Below, piece after piece: positions 7,838-16,945 of a stretch of DNA of 64,000 nt; position 1 is the first letter of the stretch; each line of letters starts with the position of its first letter. The translations under genes and the position numbers were made by a program. Location: assembly GCF_900182735.1 (NCBI RefSeq), contig NZ_FXTU01000004.1:186001-250000 (forward strand), written 5' to 3'. A model generated the notes under the pieces. The model saw only the letters and a list, made by a program, of their open reading frames with translations. It was not told where the DNA came from and did no database searches. This DNA comes from Laceyella tengchongensis. Its GTDB lineage: Bacteria > Bacillota > Bacilli > Thermoactinomycetales > Thermoactinomycetaceae.

Positions 7838-8491
7838 ATGGATTTTTCCTTTTTGACACGCGCCGACATTATGAAGACGTTGTTGGACGGTCTGTTGGTC
7901 ACCTTGGAAGTCGCCTTGTTTTCGATTTTATTCAGCTTCATATGCGGCATTGTCTTGGGAACGCTACGCTACACCAAAATACCCGTGCTATCCCACTTGG
8001 CGGCGCTATATATCGAAACGGTTCGCAACCTCCCACTTTTGTTGATCATCTTCTTCGGGTTTTTCGCTTTCAAAGAGTGGGGCTGGGAATTGCCGATCAC
8101 CATATCGGTGATCATCAGCATGACCATTTTTACATCTGCGCTGGTCGGGGAAATCGTGCGCGGTGGCCTGAATTCGGTTGACAAGGGGCAAATCGAGGCG
8201 GCGCGGGCTTCCGGTTTGACTTATGTGCAAACTTTGTGGCACATTGTGTTGCCGCAAGCATTGCGGCGCATGATTCCGCCGATGGTGAGCCAATTTGTCT
8301 CATTATTGAAAGACACTTCACTAGCGGTAGCCATTTCATTGCCCGAATTGATGCATAACGCGCAAATCGTGTACAGCCGTTATTACAACATGACCGTTCC
8401 TTTGCTGATTTTTGTGTCGTTGGTCTATTTTGTGATCAATTATAGTCTCTCGCAAGCAAGTAGGCAGTTAGAGAAAAAATTAGCAGGATAG
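7838..8491 (+). CDS. Amino-acid ABC transporter permease 2 (GlnP type)
   Basis: A 217-residue permease paralogous to the previous one, with the matching EAA loop IEAARASGLTYVQTLWHIVLPQAL and the segment YIETVRNLPLLLIIFFGFFAF. The reading frame stays open to an ATG directly after the upstream stop, but GGAGGGG lies at 7826-7832, which places initiation at ATG 7838 (MDFSFLTRAD). It is the last gene of the transporter operon. It should pair with permease 1 in the membrane. Confidence 0.9.
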   Translation: MDFSFLTRADIMKTLLDGLLVTLEVALFSILFSFICGIVLGTLRYTKIPVLSHLAALYIETVRNLPLLLIIFFGFFAFKEWGWELPITISVIISMTIFTSALVGEIVRGGLNSVDKGQIEAARASGLTYVQTLWHIVLPQALRRMIPPMVSQFVSLLKDTSLAVAISLPELMHNAQIVYSRYYNMTVPLLIFVSLVYFVINYSLSQASRQLEKKLAG

Positions 8492-8636
8492 ACATATTTT
8501 GGATGTTGAGGTTATCATATAATATACATGAGATTGTCGTGCGGGTTGGGAAGGAGCCGATTGGTAACAAGGCTTTTGTAAAAGGTTGATGATAGAAAAG
8601 AGAAGCGTATGAGAATAATTAAGAGGGTTGGGGCTG

Positions 8637-8981
8637 ATGGTAATGGAGGAGATCAAATCGCTCATCTATGCGGTGCTTGAAAGATTGGATGTCCAAGGAG
8701 CGAGCGTGGAGCAGTTAAAGACGGACATGAACCGGATGCACGAAGATATGGTGCGTTTGGAACAGTGTTTGGAGAAGTGGGAGCGGCATTGGGTCGGATT
8801 GGAAAAGGACATGAAGGAAATCAAACAGGAGATCGCGTCGATGCAACATCGGCAACAAACATTTGATGAACAGCTGGCGCGGGAGGAAGAATGGCAATCT
8901 AAGATCATGCAAGCGTTGGCGCTCTGTTCGCCGGAGCAAAAAAAGGAGTTGTCCAAGCTGATGGACAAAAGCGTGGGTTGA
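8637..8981 (+). CDS. Small coiled-coil protein, unknown function
   Basis: A 114-residue, highly charged protein with no membrane segment. Heptad-like spacing of Leu/Met/Ile runs from about residue 15 to 85 (for example RLEQCLEKWERHW and LEKDMKEIKQEI), so it is very likely a coiled coil. The end LCSPEQKKELSKLMDKS resembles short C-terminal caps of phage or plasmid-type structural proteins, but I recognise no family. AAGAGGG precedes ATG 8637; an upstream TTG overlaps that site. A strong terminator follows, so it is an independent unit between the ABC operon and tatA. Confidence 0.65.
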   Translation: MVMEEIKSLIYAVLERLDVQGASVEQLKTDMNRMHEDMVRLEQCLEKWERHWVGLEKDMKEIKQEIASMQHRQQTFDEQLAREEEWQSKIMQALALCSPEQKKELSKLMDKSVG

Positions 8982-8985
8982 TGTG

Positions 8986-9014
8986 AAAAGCGCTGTTGGA
9001 CAGTGCTTTTTTTG
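8986..9014 (+). terminator. Terminator after the coiled-coil gene
   Basis: AAAAGCGCTGT TGG ACAGTGCTTTTTTT: an eight-pair stem with one wobble, a three-base loop and seven Ts. Confidence 0.88.
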
Positions 9015-9144
9015 TTTAGGTGAAGATTTAAAAGGAAGAGCCCAGTGCGAGGGGAAAATAGGCTTTTCTTTTCTATTGGCGGCAAATAGCTGTATAATAC
9101 AACTGAGAATGCGCCCGATCTTTTTTGCCGGAAGGAGGGAAACC

Positions 9145-9393
9145 ATGGGCATCAATGGGATTGAGTGGATTCTGATTTTTATCGTGGCATTGATTCTGTT
9201 TGGACCGAAGAAGTTGCCGGACTTGGGACGAGCCCTTGGCAAGTCGATTCGTGAGTTTAAAAACGCGACCAACGGCCTGATGGATGATGACGACAAAAAA
9301 GAAAAGCCCCAAGCAATTGCGGCGACTGTGACGGAACCTGCTTCCGCAAAAGCCGAAGTGAAGAAAGAAGAAGTGAAGCCGCAAACAAACTAA
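9145..9393 (+). CDS. tatA: Sec-independent protein translocase TatA
   Basis: An 82-residue TatA/TatE protein that forms the pore of the twin-arginine export system. One N-terminal membrane helix (GIEWILIFIVALILFG) is followed by the conserved hinge FGPKKLPDLGRALG, an amphipathic helix (KSIREFKNA) and a charged, lysine/glutamate-rich tail. GAAGGAGGG precedes ATG 9145; the longer upstream frame is not coding. A TATAAT at 9093-9098 lies 46 bases upstream. No tatC is adjacent, so the partner must be encoded elsewhere. Confidence 0.93.
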   Translation: MGINGIEWILIFIVALILFGPKKLPDLGRALGKSIREFKNATNGLMDDDDKKEKPQAIAATVTEPASAKAEVKKEEVKPQTN

Positions 9394-9414
9394 GGGATCT
9401 GATGCGCCGGCAAA

Positions 9415-9452
9415 CAAAAAGCCAGACAGCCTTATGGCCGTCTGGCTTTTTG
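9415..9452. terminator. Bidirectional terminator between tatA and ybdD-like gene
   Basis: AAAAAGCCAGAC / GTCTGGCTTTTT, perfect arms around a loop that can itself pair (GCC/GGC). The A-run on one side and T-run on the other make it suit both convergent transcripts. Confidence 0.92.
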
Positions 9453-9453
9453 T

Positions 9454-9666
9454 TCAACAGCACCGGCGAATGCTACCGCCGCCATATTTCTCATCAGTGG
9501 CCCGACGATGGAATTCCGCTTCGGTAAGTGGGGTTTCTCCAGGATGATGCTTGTGAAAATGGGCGAGATACCGCTCATAGTCTGGCACCCCGGCCATGCC
9601 GTTCAGATAAGATGCCAGCGCTTTCAACATTTTTAGCCAGATTGGGCAAGTCGCTTGTTTTTCCAT
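9454..9666 (-). CDS. YbdD/YjiX family small protein (CstA partner)
   Basis: A 70-residue cytosolic protein that matches the YbdD/YjiX (DUF466) family: a central NGMAGVPDYERYLAHFHKHHPG motif region and the characteristic C-terminus ending in RRCC. In enterobacteria these proteins are encoded directly downstream of CstA/YjiY-type pyruvate or peptide transporters and modulate them. The same order is seen here: the cstA stop lies 13 bases before this start. GGGAGGG precedes ATG 9666; a longer in-frame start would overlap cstA. Confidence 0.82.
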   Translation of the reverse strand: MEKQATCPIWLKMLKALASYLNGMAGVPDYERYLAHFHKHHPGETPLTEAEFHRRATDEKYGGGSIRRCC

Positions 9667-9679
9667 GACTTTCCCTCCC

Positions 9680-11755
9680 TTATACTCCAGGTTGGCGTGG
9701 GACATAGGGTGCCTCCTTCAGCGGGAGGTTTTCCCGCTTGACCAGCACTTTATACCAGACGCGCACCGCATCGAGAATGATGATTGCCACCAAGGCCATG
9801 AAGAGGAGTGTCATCACCGCATCAATGTGGTTGTTGAACGCGATGCGCTCCATCTCTGCAATGGATTTGGCTGGTGCCAGCACTTGTCCGGAAGCGATTG
9901 CCTGCTCGTATTTTTCGGCTGCTCGCAAGAAACTGACAGAGGGGGAGTCGTGGAATAGCTTTTGCCACCCTGCGGTCATCGTCACCGTTGTGAGCCAAAC
10001 GAGCGGAACAAAACTAACCCAAGCATACACCGCTTTTCCCATCTTGATGAGAATCGTCGTGCCTATCACCAACCCCACAACCGCCAACATCTGATTGGCG
10101 ATGCCGAATAGCGGCCACAGGGTGTTGATGCCGCCAAGCGGGTCAATCACGCCCTGGTATAAAAAGTAACCCCATCCGGCTACGACCAGACCGCTGGCCA
10201 TGATGTTGGCGGGATACCAGTCTGTTTTTCCTAACTTGGAATGGAAATGCCCCAGCAGATCTTGCAAAATGAAACGGCCAACCCGTGTGCCGGCGTCAAT
10301 CGTTGTCAGGATGAACACCGCTTCAAATAAGATGGCGAAGTGATACCAGAAGGCCATGAGTGCCTTCCCGCCGATCACGCTGGAGAAAATGGTCGCAATG
10401 CCAACTGCCAACGTGGGTGCGCCGCCCGTGCGCGACAAGATCGACTGTTCACCGATGGCGTTGGCCAAATTTTGCAGGTCGGCCGGTGTGATCGTGAATA
10501 CTTCGCCGAACTTGGAAACCGTAGCAGCAGCGGAGGCTACGTCGGTGCCGATGATGGCTGCTGGGCTATTCATGGCCATGTAGACGCCTGGTGTGAGCAG
10601 ACAGGCGGCGATCAGTGCCATCACCGCGACGAGTGACTCCGTCAGCATGCCCCCGAAGCCGATCATCCGCGCATGGGATTCGCGAGTGATCATTTTGGGA
10701 GTGGTGCCAGATGAAACCAAGGCGTGAAACCCAGAGATGGAGCCGCAAGCGATGGTGATGAAGACGAACGGGAAGAGGTCGCCGGCAAACACGGGGCCGG
10801 TGCCGTCGATGAATTTGGTGATCGCGGGCATTTGCAAATCAGGAAGTACAAGCAAAATACCGAAGGCCAGCGCGAAGATCGTGCCCACTTTCAGGAAGGT
10901 GCTCAGATAGTCGCGGGGTGCCAACAACAGCCAAACCGGGATAACCGAAGCGATAAAGCCGTAAATGATCATGAGCCAGGCGATGGTGGTGCCTTCCAGA
11001 GTGAAATAGGTGGCTAGCGTCGGATGGGTGGACACCCATTGCCCCAGATAGAGCGAAAGCAGGAGCAAGGCAAACCCGATCAATGAGGTTTCCAGCACTT
11101 TCCCCGGACGCAAATAACGCATATAAACACCCATGAACAGGGCGATGGGGATGGTCATGGTGATGGTGAACATGCCCCAAGGGCTGTCGGCGAGCGCTTT
11201 GACAACTACCAGGCCCAGCACGGCCAATAAGATGATCAGAATGCCGAGAATGCCGAACAGGGCGGTGAAGCCCCCGACTGGCCCGATCTCTTCCTTGACC
11301 ATGTCACCGATGGATTTTCCGTTTCTGCGCATGGAACCGAAGAGAACGATAAAATCATGTACGGCACCGCCGATCACGACCCCGACAATGATCCACAGGG
11401 TGCCAGGCAGATACCCCATTTGCGCGGCCAAGATCGGGCCGACGAGTGGGCCGGCGCCAGCGATTGCTGCGAAGTGGTGCCCAAACAAGACCCATTTGTT
11501 GGTGGGGACGAAATCTTTGCCGTCATTGTGAATCTCGGCTGGAGTTTTGCGGTTGTCGTCCAATTCAAACACTTTTCTGGCCAAGAAGCGGCTGTAAAAG
11601 CGGTAACTGATAGCATAAGAGCAGATGGCGGCCGTCAGTAGCCAGATGGCGTTGACCGACTCACCGCGTTGTAGTGCGAGGATGGCGAAAGCGGCGGCGC
11701 CAAGCACAGAGATGCCTGTCCATAGCAGATAAGAAAGCCAACGAGAACGGATCAT
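9680..11755 (-). CDS. cstA: CstA family carbon starvation protein (pyruvate/peptide transporter)
   Basis: A 691-residue membrane protein with some 16-18 hydrophobic helices. Family landmarks are FGHHFAAIAGAGPLVGPI, the segment DFIVLFGSMRRNGKSIG, FHALVSSGTTPKMI and the C-terminal DAGTRVGRFILQD. CstA proteins move pyruvate or peptides across the cytoplasmic membrane, mainly when carbon is short. AGGAGG lies just before ATG 11755; an upstream TTG would overlap it. It forms a two-gene operon with the YbdD-like gene. A LysR regulator is divergent across a 380-base spacer, suggesting control by that protein. Confidence 0.92.
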   Translation of the reverse strand: MIRSRWLSYLLWTGISVLGAAAFAILALQRGESVNAIWLLTAAICSYAISYRFYSRFLARKVFELDDNRKTPAEIHNDGKDFVPTNKWVLFGHHFAAIAGAGPLVGPILAAQMGYLPGTLWIIVGVVIGGAVHDFIVLFGSMRRNGKSIGDMVKEEIGPVGGFTALFGILGILIILLAVLGLVVVKALADSPWGMFTITMTIPIALFMGVYMRYLRPGKVLETSLIGFALLLLSLYLGQWVSTHPTLATYFTLEGTTIAWLMIIYGFIASVIPVWLLLAPRDYLSTFLKVGTIFALAFGILLVLPDLQMPAITKFIDGTGPVFAGDLFPFVFITIACGSISGFHALVSSGTTPKMITRESHARMIGFGGMLTESLVAVMALIAACLLTPGVYMAMNSPAAIIGTDVASAAATVSKFGEVFTITPADLQNLANAIGEQSILSRTGGAPTLAVGIATIFSSVIGGKALMAFWYHFAILFEAVFILTTIDAGTRVGRFILQDLLGHFHSKLGKTDWYPANIMASGLVVAGWGYFLYQGVIDPLGGINTLWPLFGIANQMLAVVGLVIGTTILIKMGKAVYAWVSFVPLVWLTTVTMTAGWQKLFHDSPSVSFLRAAEKYEQAIASGQVLAPAKSIAEMERIAFNNHIDAVMTLLFMALVAIIILDAVRVWYKVLVKRENLPLKEAPYVPRQPGV

Positions 11756-12135
11756 ACCATACCTCCTCAAGAAAGCGGTATTAAAATAGAGATTTTATTC
11801 TAATTATATATACAATTTTTAAAATGGCAAATCGTATTTGCATCGTAATCATGCACGCTGGAAGCGGTAAAGAGAAAAATGGAGAAGGAAAGCCCTTCTC
11901 TCTACGCAAGCCATTTATTATGGTATCAAGTTTGCCCAAGCGAAATGAGGAGTGCTGACACGGTGACGACGGAGATCAGCATGGAAATAAGTCAAAGCCA
12001 TGCTACCTGCTCCCATTATACGGAATATTTAAACAGTCCTTTTACGGTTGCATTTTAATGTCTAAATTTATTTATGTTAAACTATTAGTGTTAATAATAG
12101 ATATAAAAAAAATCATACACAGGTGATGCTGGGAC
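11756..12135. promoter_or_regulatory. Divergent cstA / lysR control region
   Basis: The spacer is AT-rich and holds no gene. A hairpin GAGAAGG/CCTTCTC lies at 11882-11900. Close to the regulator an inverted repeat CTATTA, 7 bases, TAATAG (12082-12100) has the look of a LysR-type box. Candidate -35 TTGCAT is at 12049-12054. The cstA side begins with an AT tract at 11785-11825 that could hold its promoter. Confidence 0.45.
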
Positions 12136-13011
12136 ATGAATATCAGTGATTTGGAAGTGTTTAAATCCGTGGCCACCCATAAAAGCATCAGCAAGGCGGC
12201 CGTCCGCTTGAATTATGTTCAGGCCAATGTCTCCAACCGGATCAAAAAGATCGAGTCGGTTTTTCAGACACAGTTGTTTTACCGAACAGGTCGGGGCGTG
12301 GAATTGACACCGAAGGGAAAAGATTTTTTGGAATACGCCAAAAAAATATTAGCCCTTTATGAAGAAATGAAACAGTCCATCCATCACCTGCCACCCGCTC
12401 CCGATTCCTTGGCTGTTGGTGCGACAGTCATTACATCCAACCTCCACATGTCACCCATCATCTCCCTTTACCATCAATTGCATCCCCAAGTAAACCTATC
12501 CTTGTCGACCGGCACCACGGAAGAGCTTACCAATGCCGTGCTTGCCAATGAATTGGATGGCGCGTTGGTGATCGACTTCGACAAAGAAGTGAAGCTCGCC
12601 AAAGAGCACATTATCGACGAAGAATTGGTTTTGATTATGAACGCTTCTCATCCCCCGTTGACCTCGTATAAAGACTTGCAAAATCAAACGCTACTTCTTT
12701 TGCGGTCGGGATGTCGATACCGGGCCAAGTTGGAACGGTGGTTGACTGAGGAACAGATCATCCCCCATAAAAAAATAGAATTTTATACGATAGAAAATCT
12801 GCTAGGGTGCATGCGCTCCGGGATGGGGGTGGCCCTTGTTTCCCGTTCCATGAGCGACAAACTGGTGCAGGAAGGATGGGTTCGCAGTTATCCCATCCCC
12901 AAACAATACCGAAAGGAGAGCATCGTATTCATTTGCAAAGAGGAAGCGGTGGAAACACTAGAGCCGTTTGTGGCGATCATCAAGGACTACTTCCGCCAAT
13001 ACAGATCATAA
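12136..13011 (+). CDS. LysR family transcriptional regulator
   Basis: A 291-residue regulator. The winged helix-turn-helix fills residues 1-60 (MNISDLEVFKSVATHKSIS, then AAVRLNYVQANVSNRIKKIE), with the LysR signature FYRTGRGVELTPKGK after it. The LysR substrate-binding domain follows from about residue 88 (SLAVGATVITSNLHMSP). The effector is unknown. The gene is divergent from cstA-ybdD, the arrangement in which LysR regulators usually control the neighbour; regulation of pyruvate or peptide uptake is therefore the best inference. The site AGGTGATG is only moderate. Confidence 0.9.
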   Translation: MNISDLEVFKSVATHKSISKAAVRLNYVQANVSNRIKKIESVFQTQLFYRTGRGVELTPKGKDFLEYAKKILALYEEMKQSIHHLPPAPDSLAVGATVITSNLHMSPIISLYHQLHPQVNLSLSTGTTEELTNAVLANELDGALVIDFDKEVKLAKEHIIDEELVLIMNASHPPLTSYKDLQNQTLLLLRSGCRYRAKLERWLTEEQIIPHKKIEFYTIENLLGCMRSGMGVALVSRSMSDKLVQEGWVRSYPIPKQYRKESIVFICKEEAVETLEPFVAIIKDYFRQYRS

Positions 13012-13342
13012 TTTCACCAGCAGGCAAGTGTCGCCAGGAAGAGATGGAATATTTCGATTGTTATAGTGTGAAAGGTGAATTATGCTTTTGCCGACATTCC
13101 TTTGAGAGTGTTCAGATGGTAGACAACCCCCGTCAGTTGCATGTTCGTCTTAGGCCCTGTGATGGAAGGGAAGCGACTTCGATCGTTTGGGGCCGCTAGG
13201 GAATGCGGTCTGACAACCCGCTTTGGGGCACTTTGTCATCCGTCTCGGCACTCCTTAGTGAGTGTTGGCTTTCTTTTTGTGCTATACTGTGAAAAGATTT
13301 GACTTATGATGCAAGGTTTATTGTTTGCGGAGGTGAAGAAAA
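13012..13342 (+). other. Intergenic region upstream of gatC
   Basis: About 330 bases without a supported gene. An extended -10 box TGCTATACT is at 13280-13288, some 55 bases before gatC, and is the likely gat promoter; no good -35 box accompanies it. I looked for a T-box leader (specifier stem plus conserved T-box sequence) and did not see one. Confidence 0.45.
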
Positions 13343-13630
13343 TTGTCTATTTCCAAAGAACAAGTGCAAAAAGTAGCGATGCTGGGCCGATTGAAGTTGT
13401 CCGAGGAAGAGGCGGAGCAATACACCACCCAGCTTAACGATATTCTTCAATTTGTGGAAAAGCTGAACGAGTTGGATACAGAAGCCGTGGAACCAACGAG
13501 TCATGTCCTGCCCATGCAGAATGTGCTTCGGGAAGACGAGGTTCGGCCTTCGCTTGAGCGGGACAAAGCATTGGCCAATGCGCCGGAGCAGCAAGACGGC
13601 ATGTTCCGCGTGCCAGCTGTATTTGAATAA
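13343..13630 (+). CDS. gatC: Asp-tRNA(Asn)/Glu-tRNA(Gln) amidotransferase subunit GatC
   Basis: The 95-residue small subunit that ties GatA and GatB together in the enzyme that amidates Glu-tRNA(Gln) and Asp-tRNA(Asn). The conserved opening VQKVAMLGRLKLSEEE, the middle LNDILQFVEKLNELDT and the C-terminal LREDEVRPS stretch ending in VPAVFE are typical. Translation begins at TTG 13343 after GGAGGTG. It is the first gene of a gatCAB operon, with gatA 15 bases downstream. Confidence 0.96.
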   Translation: MSISKEQVQKVAMLGRLKLSEEEAEQYTTQLNDILQFVEKLNELDTEAVEPTSHVLPMQNVLREDEVRPSLERDKALANAPEQQDGMFRVPAVFE

Positions 13631-13645
13631 TAGGGGGGAAACGGA

Positions 13646-15112
13646 ATGTCTTTATTGCGTGACTCATTGAAGGAAATACATAAACGACTCTCCACTGGAG
13701 AATTGTCGGCAAGTGACCTGGTTGAAGAGTCCTTGGCGCAAATTGCGAAAGTGGACGGCGACGTGCGCGCTTTTTTGAAAGTGGATGAAGAAGGGGCGCG
13801 CAAACAAGCAGCAGAACTAGACAAAAAGTGGGCCAACTCCTCCACACGCGGCTTGTTGGGAGGATTGCCGGTCGGGCTCAAAGACAACTTGTGCACGGAA
13901 GGGCTGACGACCACTTGCGCCAGCCAGTTGCTTGCCAACTACAACCCGATTTATAATGCTACGGTTGTCGATAAGCTTGCTGAAGCCGAATCGGTTACCG
14001 TCGGCAAACTGAACATGGATGAATTCGCCATGGGTGGCTCTACGGAAAACTCCGGTTTTCATCCTACATACAATCCTTGGGACCTCTCCCGGGTGCCGGG
14101 TGGTTCTAGCGGTGGTTCTGCGGCTGCTGTCGCTGCAGGGGAAGTTTATTACGCTTTGGGCTCCGACACAGGCGGATCGATCCGGCAACCAGCGGCGTTT
14201 TGCGGCGTGGTCGGCCTCAAGCCTACCTATGGACGGGTCTCACGGTACGGTCTTGTCGCTTTTGCTTCGTCGTTGGATCAGATCGGCCCGTTGACCAAAA
14301 ACGTGGAAGACGCCGCTTATGTGTTGCAGGCGATCTCCGGGCATGATGCCAAAGACTCTACGTCGGCCCAAGTGGACGTGCCTGACTTCTTGTCCGCCCT
14401 GACTGGCGATATCAAGGGGCTCAAAGTGGCAGTGCCCAAAGAGATGATGGGTGAAGGGATCGATGCGGGGGTTAAAGAGCGCGTTCAAGCGGCGATCAAG
14501 AAGCTGGAACAAATGGGAGCAGTGGTGGAAGAGGTGTCGTTGCCTCACTCCGACTATGCCGTGGCCGCTTATTATCTGATCGCTCCAGCGGAAGCTTCGT
14601 CCAACTTGGCCCGTTATGACGGGGTTCGTTACGGTGTGCGCAAACAAGGGCAAAATCTGTTGGACATGTACCTCGAAACGCGTAGCCAAGGATTCGGCTC
14701 GGAAGTGAAACGGCGGATTATGCTGGGTACGTATGCGCTTAGCTCGGGTTATTATGATGCGTACTATTTGAAAGCGCAAAAAGTGCGCACCTTGATCCGT
14801 CAAGATTTTGAACGGGTATTCGCTGACTATGACGTCATCGTCGGGCCGACGACGCCGACGACGGCCTTTAAGATCGGTGAAAACATCAACGATCCGTTGA
14901 CAATGTACATGAACGACATCTTGACCATCCCTGTCAACTTGGCTGGATTGCCCGCGATTAGCGTGCCGTGCGGCTTGGCTGAAGGCTTGCCGGTCGGCCT
15001 GCAAATCATCGGCAAAGCATTTGACGAAGCGACCGTACTCCGTGTGGCACACGCGTTTGAGCAAGAAACGGAACGACTGCCTGTTCCGCCGTTGGGAGGG
15101 AAACGAGCATGA
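13646..15112 (+). CDS. gatA: Asp/Glu-tRNA amidotransferase subunit GatA
   Basis: The 488-residue amidase subunit that releases ammonia from glutamine. The Ser-cisSer-Lys triad is visible: Lys near residue 79 in PVGLKDN, the cis-Ser in PGGSSGGSAAAV (about 152-155) and the nucleophile in GSDTGGSIRQPA (about 177). Full length and collinear with the family. AGGGGGGAAACGG precedes the ATG. The last codons overlap the gatB start by four bases (ATGA), indicating translational coupling. Confidence 0.97.
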   Translation: MSLLRDSLKEIHKRLSTGELSASDLVEESLAQIAKVDGDVRAFLKVDEEGARKQAAELDKKWANSSTRGLLGGLPVGLKDNLCTEGLTTTCASQLLANYNPIYNATVVDKLAEAESVTVGKLNMDEFAMGGSTENSGFHPTYNPWDLSRVPGGSSGGSAAAVAAGEVYYALGSDTGGSIRQPAAFCGVVGLKPTYGRVSRYGLVAFASSLDQIGPLTKNVEDAAYVLQAISGHDAKDSTSAQVDVPDFLSALTGDIKGLKVAVPKEMMGEGIDAGVKERVQAAIKKLEQMGAVVEEVSLPHSDYAVAAYYLIAPAEASSNLARYDGVRYGVRKQGQNLLDMYLETRSQGFGSEVKRRIMLGTYALSSGYYDAYYLKAQKVRTLIRQDFERVFADYDVIVGPTTPTTAFKIGENINDPLTMYMNDILTIPVNLAGLPAISVPCGLAEGLPVGLQIIGKAFDEATVLRVAHAFEQETERLPVPPLGGKRA

Positions 15113-16542
15113 GCAAATATGAAACGGTGATTGGACTGGAAGTCCATGTGGAGCTTTCCACGAAAACCAAGATTTTCTGCGGCTGTTCTACGGAATTCGG
15201 GGCTCCGCCAAATAGCCACACCTGCCCGGTGTGTCTGGGACATCCCGGAGTGTTGCCGGTGCTGAACAAAGAAGCGGTCAACTTCGCGATCAAGGCAGCC
15301 ATGGCCTTGAACTGCGAGATCGCCGAATACAGCAAGTTCGATCGGAAAAACTACTTCTATCCAGACTCACCCAAAGCGTATCAAATCTCGCAGTACGACC
15401 AACCCATCGGGCAAAACGGCTGGATTGAGATTGAGGTGGATGGGGAGAAAAAACGAATCGGCATCACACGCCTTCATTTGGAAGAGGATGCAGGAAAGCT
15501 AAACCACCTGGAAGAGGGAGAAGGCTCTCTCGTCGATTTCAACCGTGTCGGTGTGCCATTGATCGAGATTGTGTCGGAGCCTGATTTGCGCTCTCCAGCG
15601 GAAGCCAGAGCGTATCTGGAGAAATTGAAGCAGATCATTCAATACACCGGTGTGTCCGATGTGAAGATGGAAGAAGGCTCTCTCCGCTGTGACGCCAACA
15701 TCAGCTTGCGGCCGGTGGGACAAAAGGAGTTTGGCACCAAAACAGAAATGAAAAACCTCAACTCGTTCCGCAATGTAGAGCGGGCGCTGGAATATGAGCA
15801 AGGACGCCAAGCAGAGATGTTGGATCGAGGCGAGAAGATCACCCAGCAGACCTTGCGCTGGTTGGAAAATGAAAATCGCACCAAGTTGATGCGCAGCAAG
15901 GAAGAAGCGCATGACTACCGCTATTTCCCAGAACCGGACCTGGTACGCTTGCATATTTCAGAGGCCTGGAAAGAAGCGATCCGTCGCGAGTTGCCAGAGT
16001 TGCCGGATGCTCGTAAGGAACGTTATATGACTGAATTCCAACTGTCCGACTACGATGCCACGATTCTTACCAATACCAAGGCGGTTGCCGATTATTATGA
16101 GCAAGTGGTCGCGGCCAATGTCGACCCCAAATTGGCCTCCAACTGGGTGATTACTGATCTGTTGGGCCACCTCAATGCGGAAGGGAAAGAAATCACGGAC
16201 ATCGTGATGACGCCCGCCCATCTGGCTGGCATGATCCAACTGATCCAAAAAGGGACGATTAGTACCAAAATCGCTAAAAAAGTGTTTAAAGAGATGCTTG
16301 CAACCGGTAAAGAACCAAATGTGATCGTCGAAGAGAAGGGCCTCGTCCAAATCAGCGACGAAGGGCAGTTGCGTGAGGAAGTGACCAAAGTGTTGGCGGC
16401 CAACCAAGAGTCGGTGGAAGACTTGAAAAACGGCAAAGACCGCGCACTCGGTTTCCTCGTGGGTCAAGTGATGAAAGCGACCAAAGGGAAAGCCAATCCG
16501 CAACTGGTCAACAAATTGATTAAAGAAGAAATCGGACTATAA
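15109..16542 (+). CDS. gatB: Asp/Glu-tRNA amidotransferase subunit GatB
   Basis: The 477-residue kinase/transamidase subunit, which phosphorylates the tRNA-bound carboxylate and transfers ammonia. Landmarks are IGLEVHVELST at the start, the zinc-type cysteines in FCGCSTEFG and HTCPVCLGHPG, the motif DRKNYFYPDSPKAYQISQ, and the C-terminal YqeY-like tail domain that contacts the tRNA. The ATG overlaps the gatA stop. A hairpin terminator follows immediately, closing the gatCAB operon. Confidence 0.97.
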   Translation: MSKYETVIGLEVHVELSTKTKIFCGCSTEFGAPPNSHTCPVCLGHPGVLPVLNKEAVNFAIKAAMALNCEIAEYSKFDRKNYFYPDSPKAYQISQYDQPIGQNGWIEIEVDGEKKRIGITRLHLEEDAGKLNHLEEGEGSLVDFNRVGVPLIEIVSEPDLRSPAEARAYLEKLKQIIQYTGVSDVKMEEGSLRCDANISLRPVGQKEFGTKTEMKNLNSFRNVERALEYEQGRQAEMLDRGEKITQQTLRWLENENRTKLMRSKEEAHDYRYFPEPDLVRLHISEAWKEAIRRELPELPDARKERYMTEFQLSDYDATILTNTKAVADYYEQVVAANVDPKLASNWVITDLLGHLNAEGKEITDIVMTPAHLAGMIQLIQKGTISTKIAKKVFKEMLATGKEPNVIVEEKGLVQISDEGQLREEVTKVLAANQESVEDLKNGKDRALGFLVGQVMKATKGKANPQLVNKLIKEEIGL

Positions 16543-16550
16543 AAGGTTGG

Positions 16551-16583
16551 GGAGCTCGCCTTTCAAAGAGGCGGGCTCCTTTT
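16551..16583 (+). terminator. Terminator of the gatCAB operon
   Basis: GGAGCTCGCC / GGCGGGCTCC with one wobble, nine-base loop and TTTT. Confidence 0.85.
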
Positions 16584-16601
16584 AAAAAGGGGGCGACAGA
16601 G

Positions 16602-16913
16602 ATGCTGGGCTTTTACCTGATCATCGCTGTCTTGTTTCTCGGCGGAGGGCTTTATCAACTGTTTGTCGCTCAATTGCCCGTCTTTGCCGTCCATTCGTTT
16701 TTGGTAGCACTTTATTTTTATGTCACTTTCTATGAGCTGAGGGGTAAGCCGTTTTCCCGTAATGTGTATTTGATCACAATTTGGTTGCTGGTGGCCGACG
16801 GGTTGGTGAATCTTTTGCTGGTGTCTGAAAGTATATTGAGCGGGATGGTTAGCATGTTTTTCGCTTTTCTCTGCCTGCAATCGTACCGCCGCATCTATCG
16901 AGAACGGGCATAA
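16602..16913 (+). CDS. Small integral membrane protein, unknown
   Basis: A 103-residue protein made almost wholly of three or four hydrophobic helices (for example LIIAVLFLGGGLYQLFV and LITIWLLVADGLVNLLL), with an Arg-rich end RRIYRERA that would face the cytoplasm. I recognise no family. GGGGGCGACAG precedes the ATG. A CbiX-type chelatase starts 32 bases downstream on the same strand, so co-transcription is likely, but a shared role is not shown. Confidence 0.65.
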   Translation: MLGFYLIIAVLFLGGGLYQLFVAQLPVFAVHSFLVALYFYVTFYELRGKPFSRNVYLITIWLLVADGLVNLLLVSESILSGMVSMFFAFLCLQSYRRIYRERA

Positions 16914-16945
16914 ACGGGCAGATGGAAACACAGGGGTGAGGCTGG

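Noticed and set aside
13012..13342. T-box leader for gatCAB
   Set aside because: No conserved T-box sequence or specifier loop was found.
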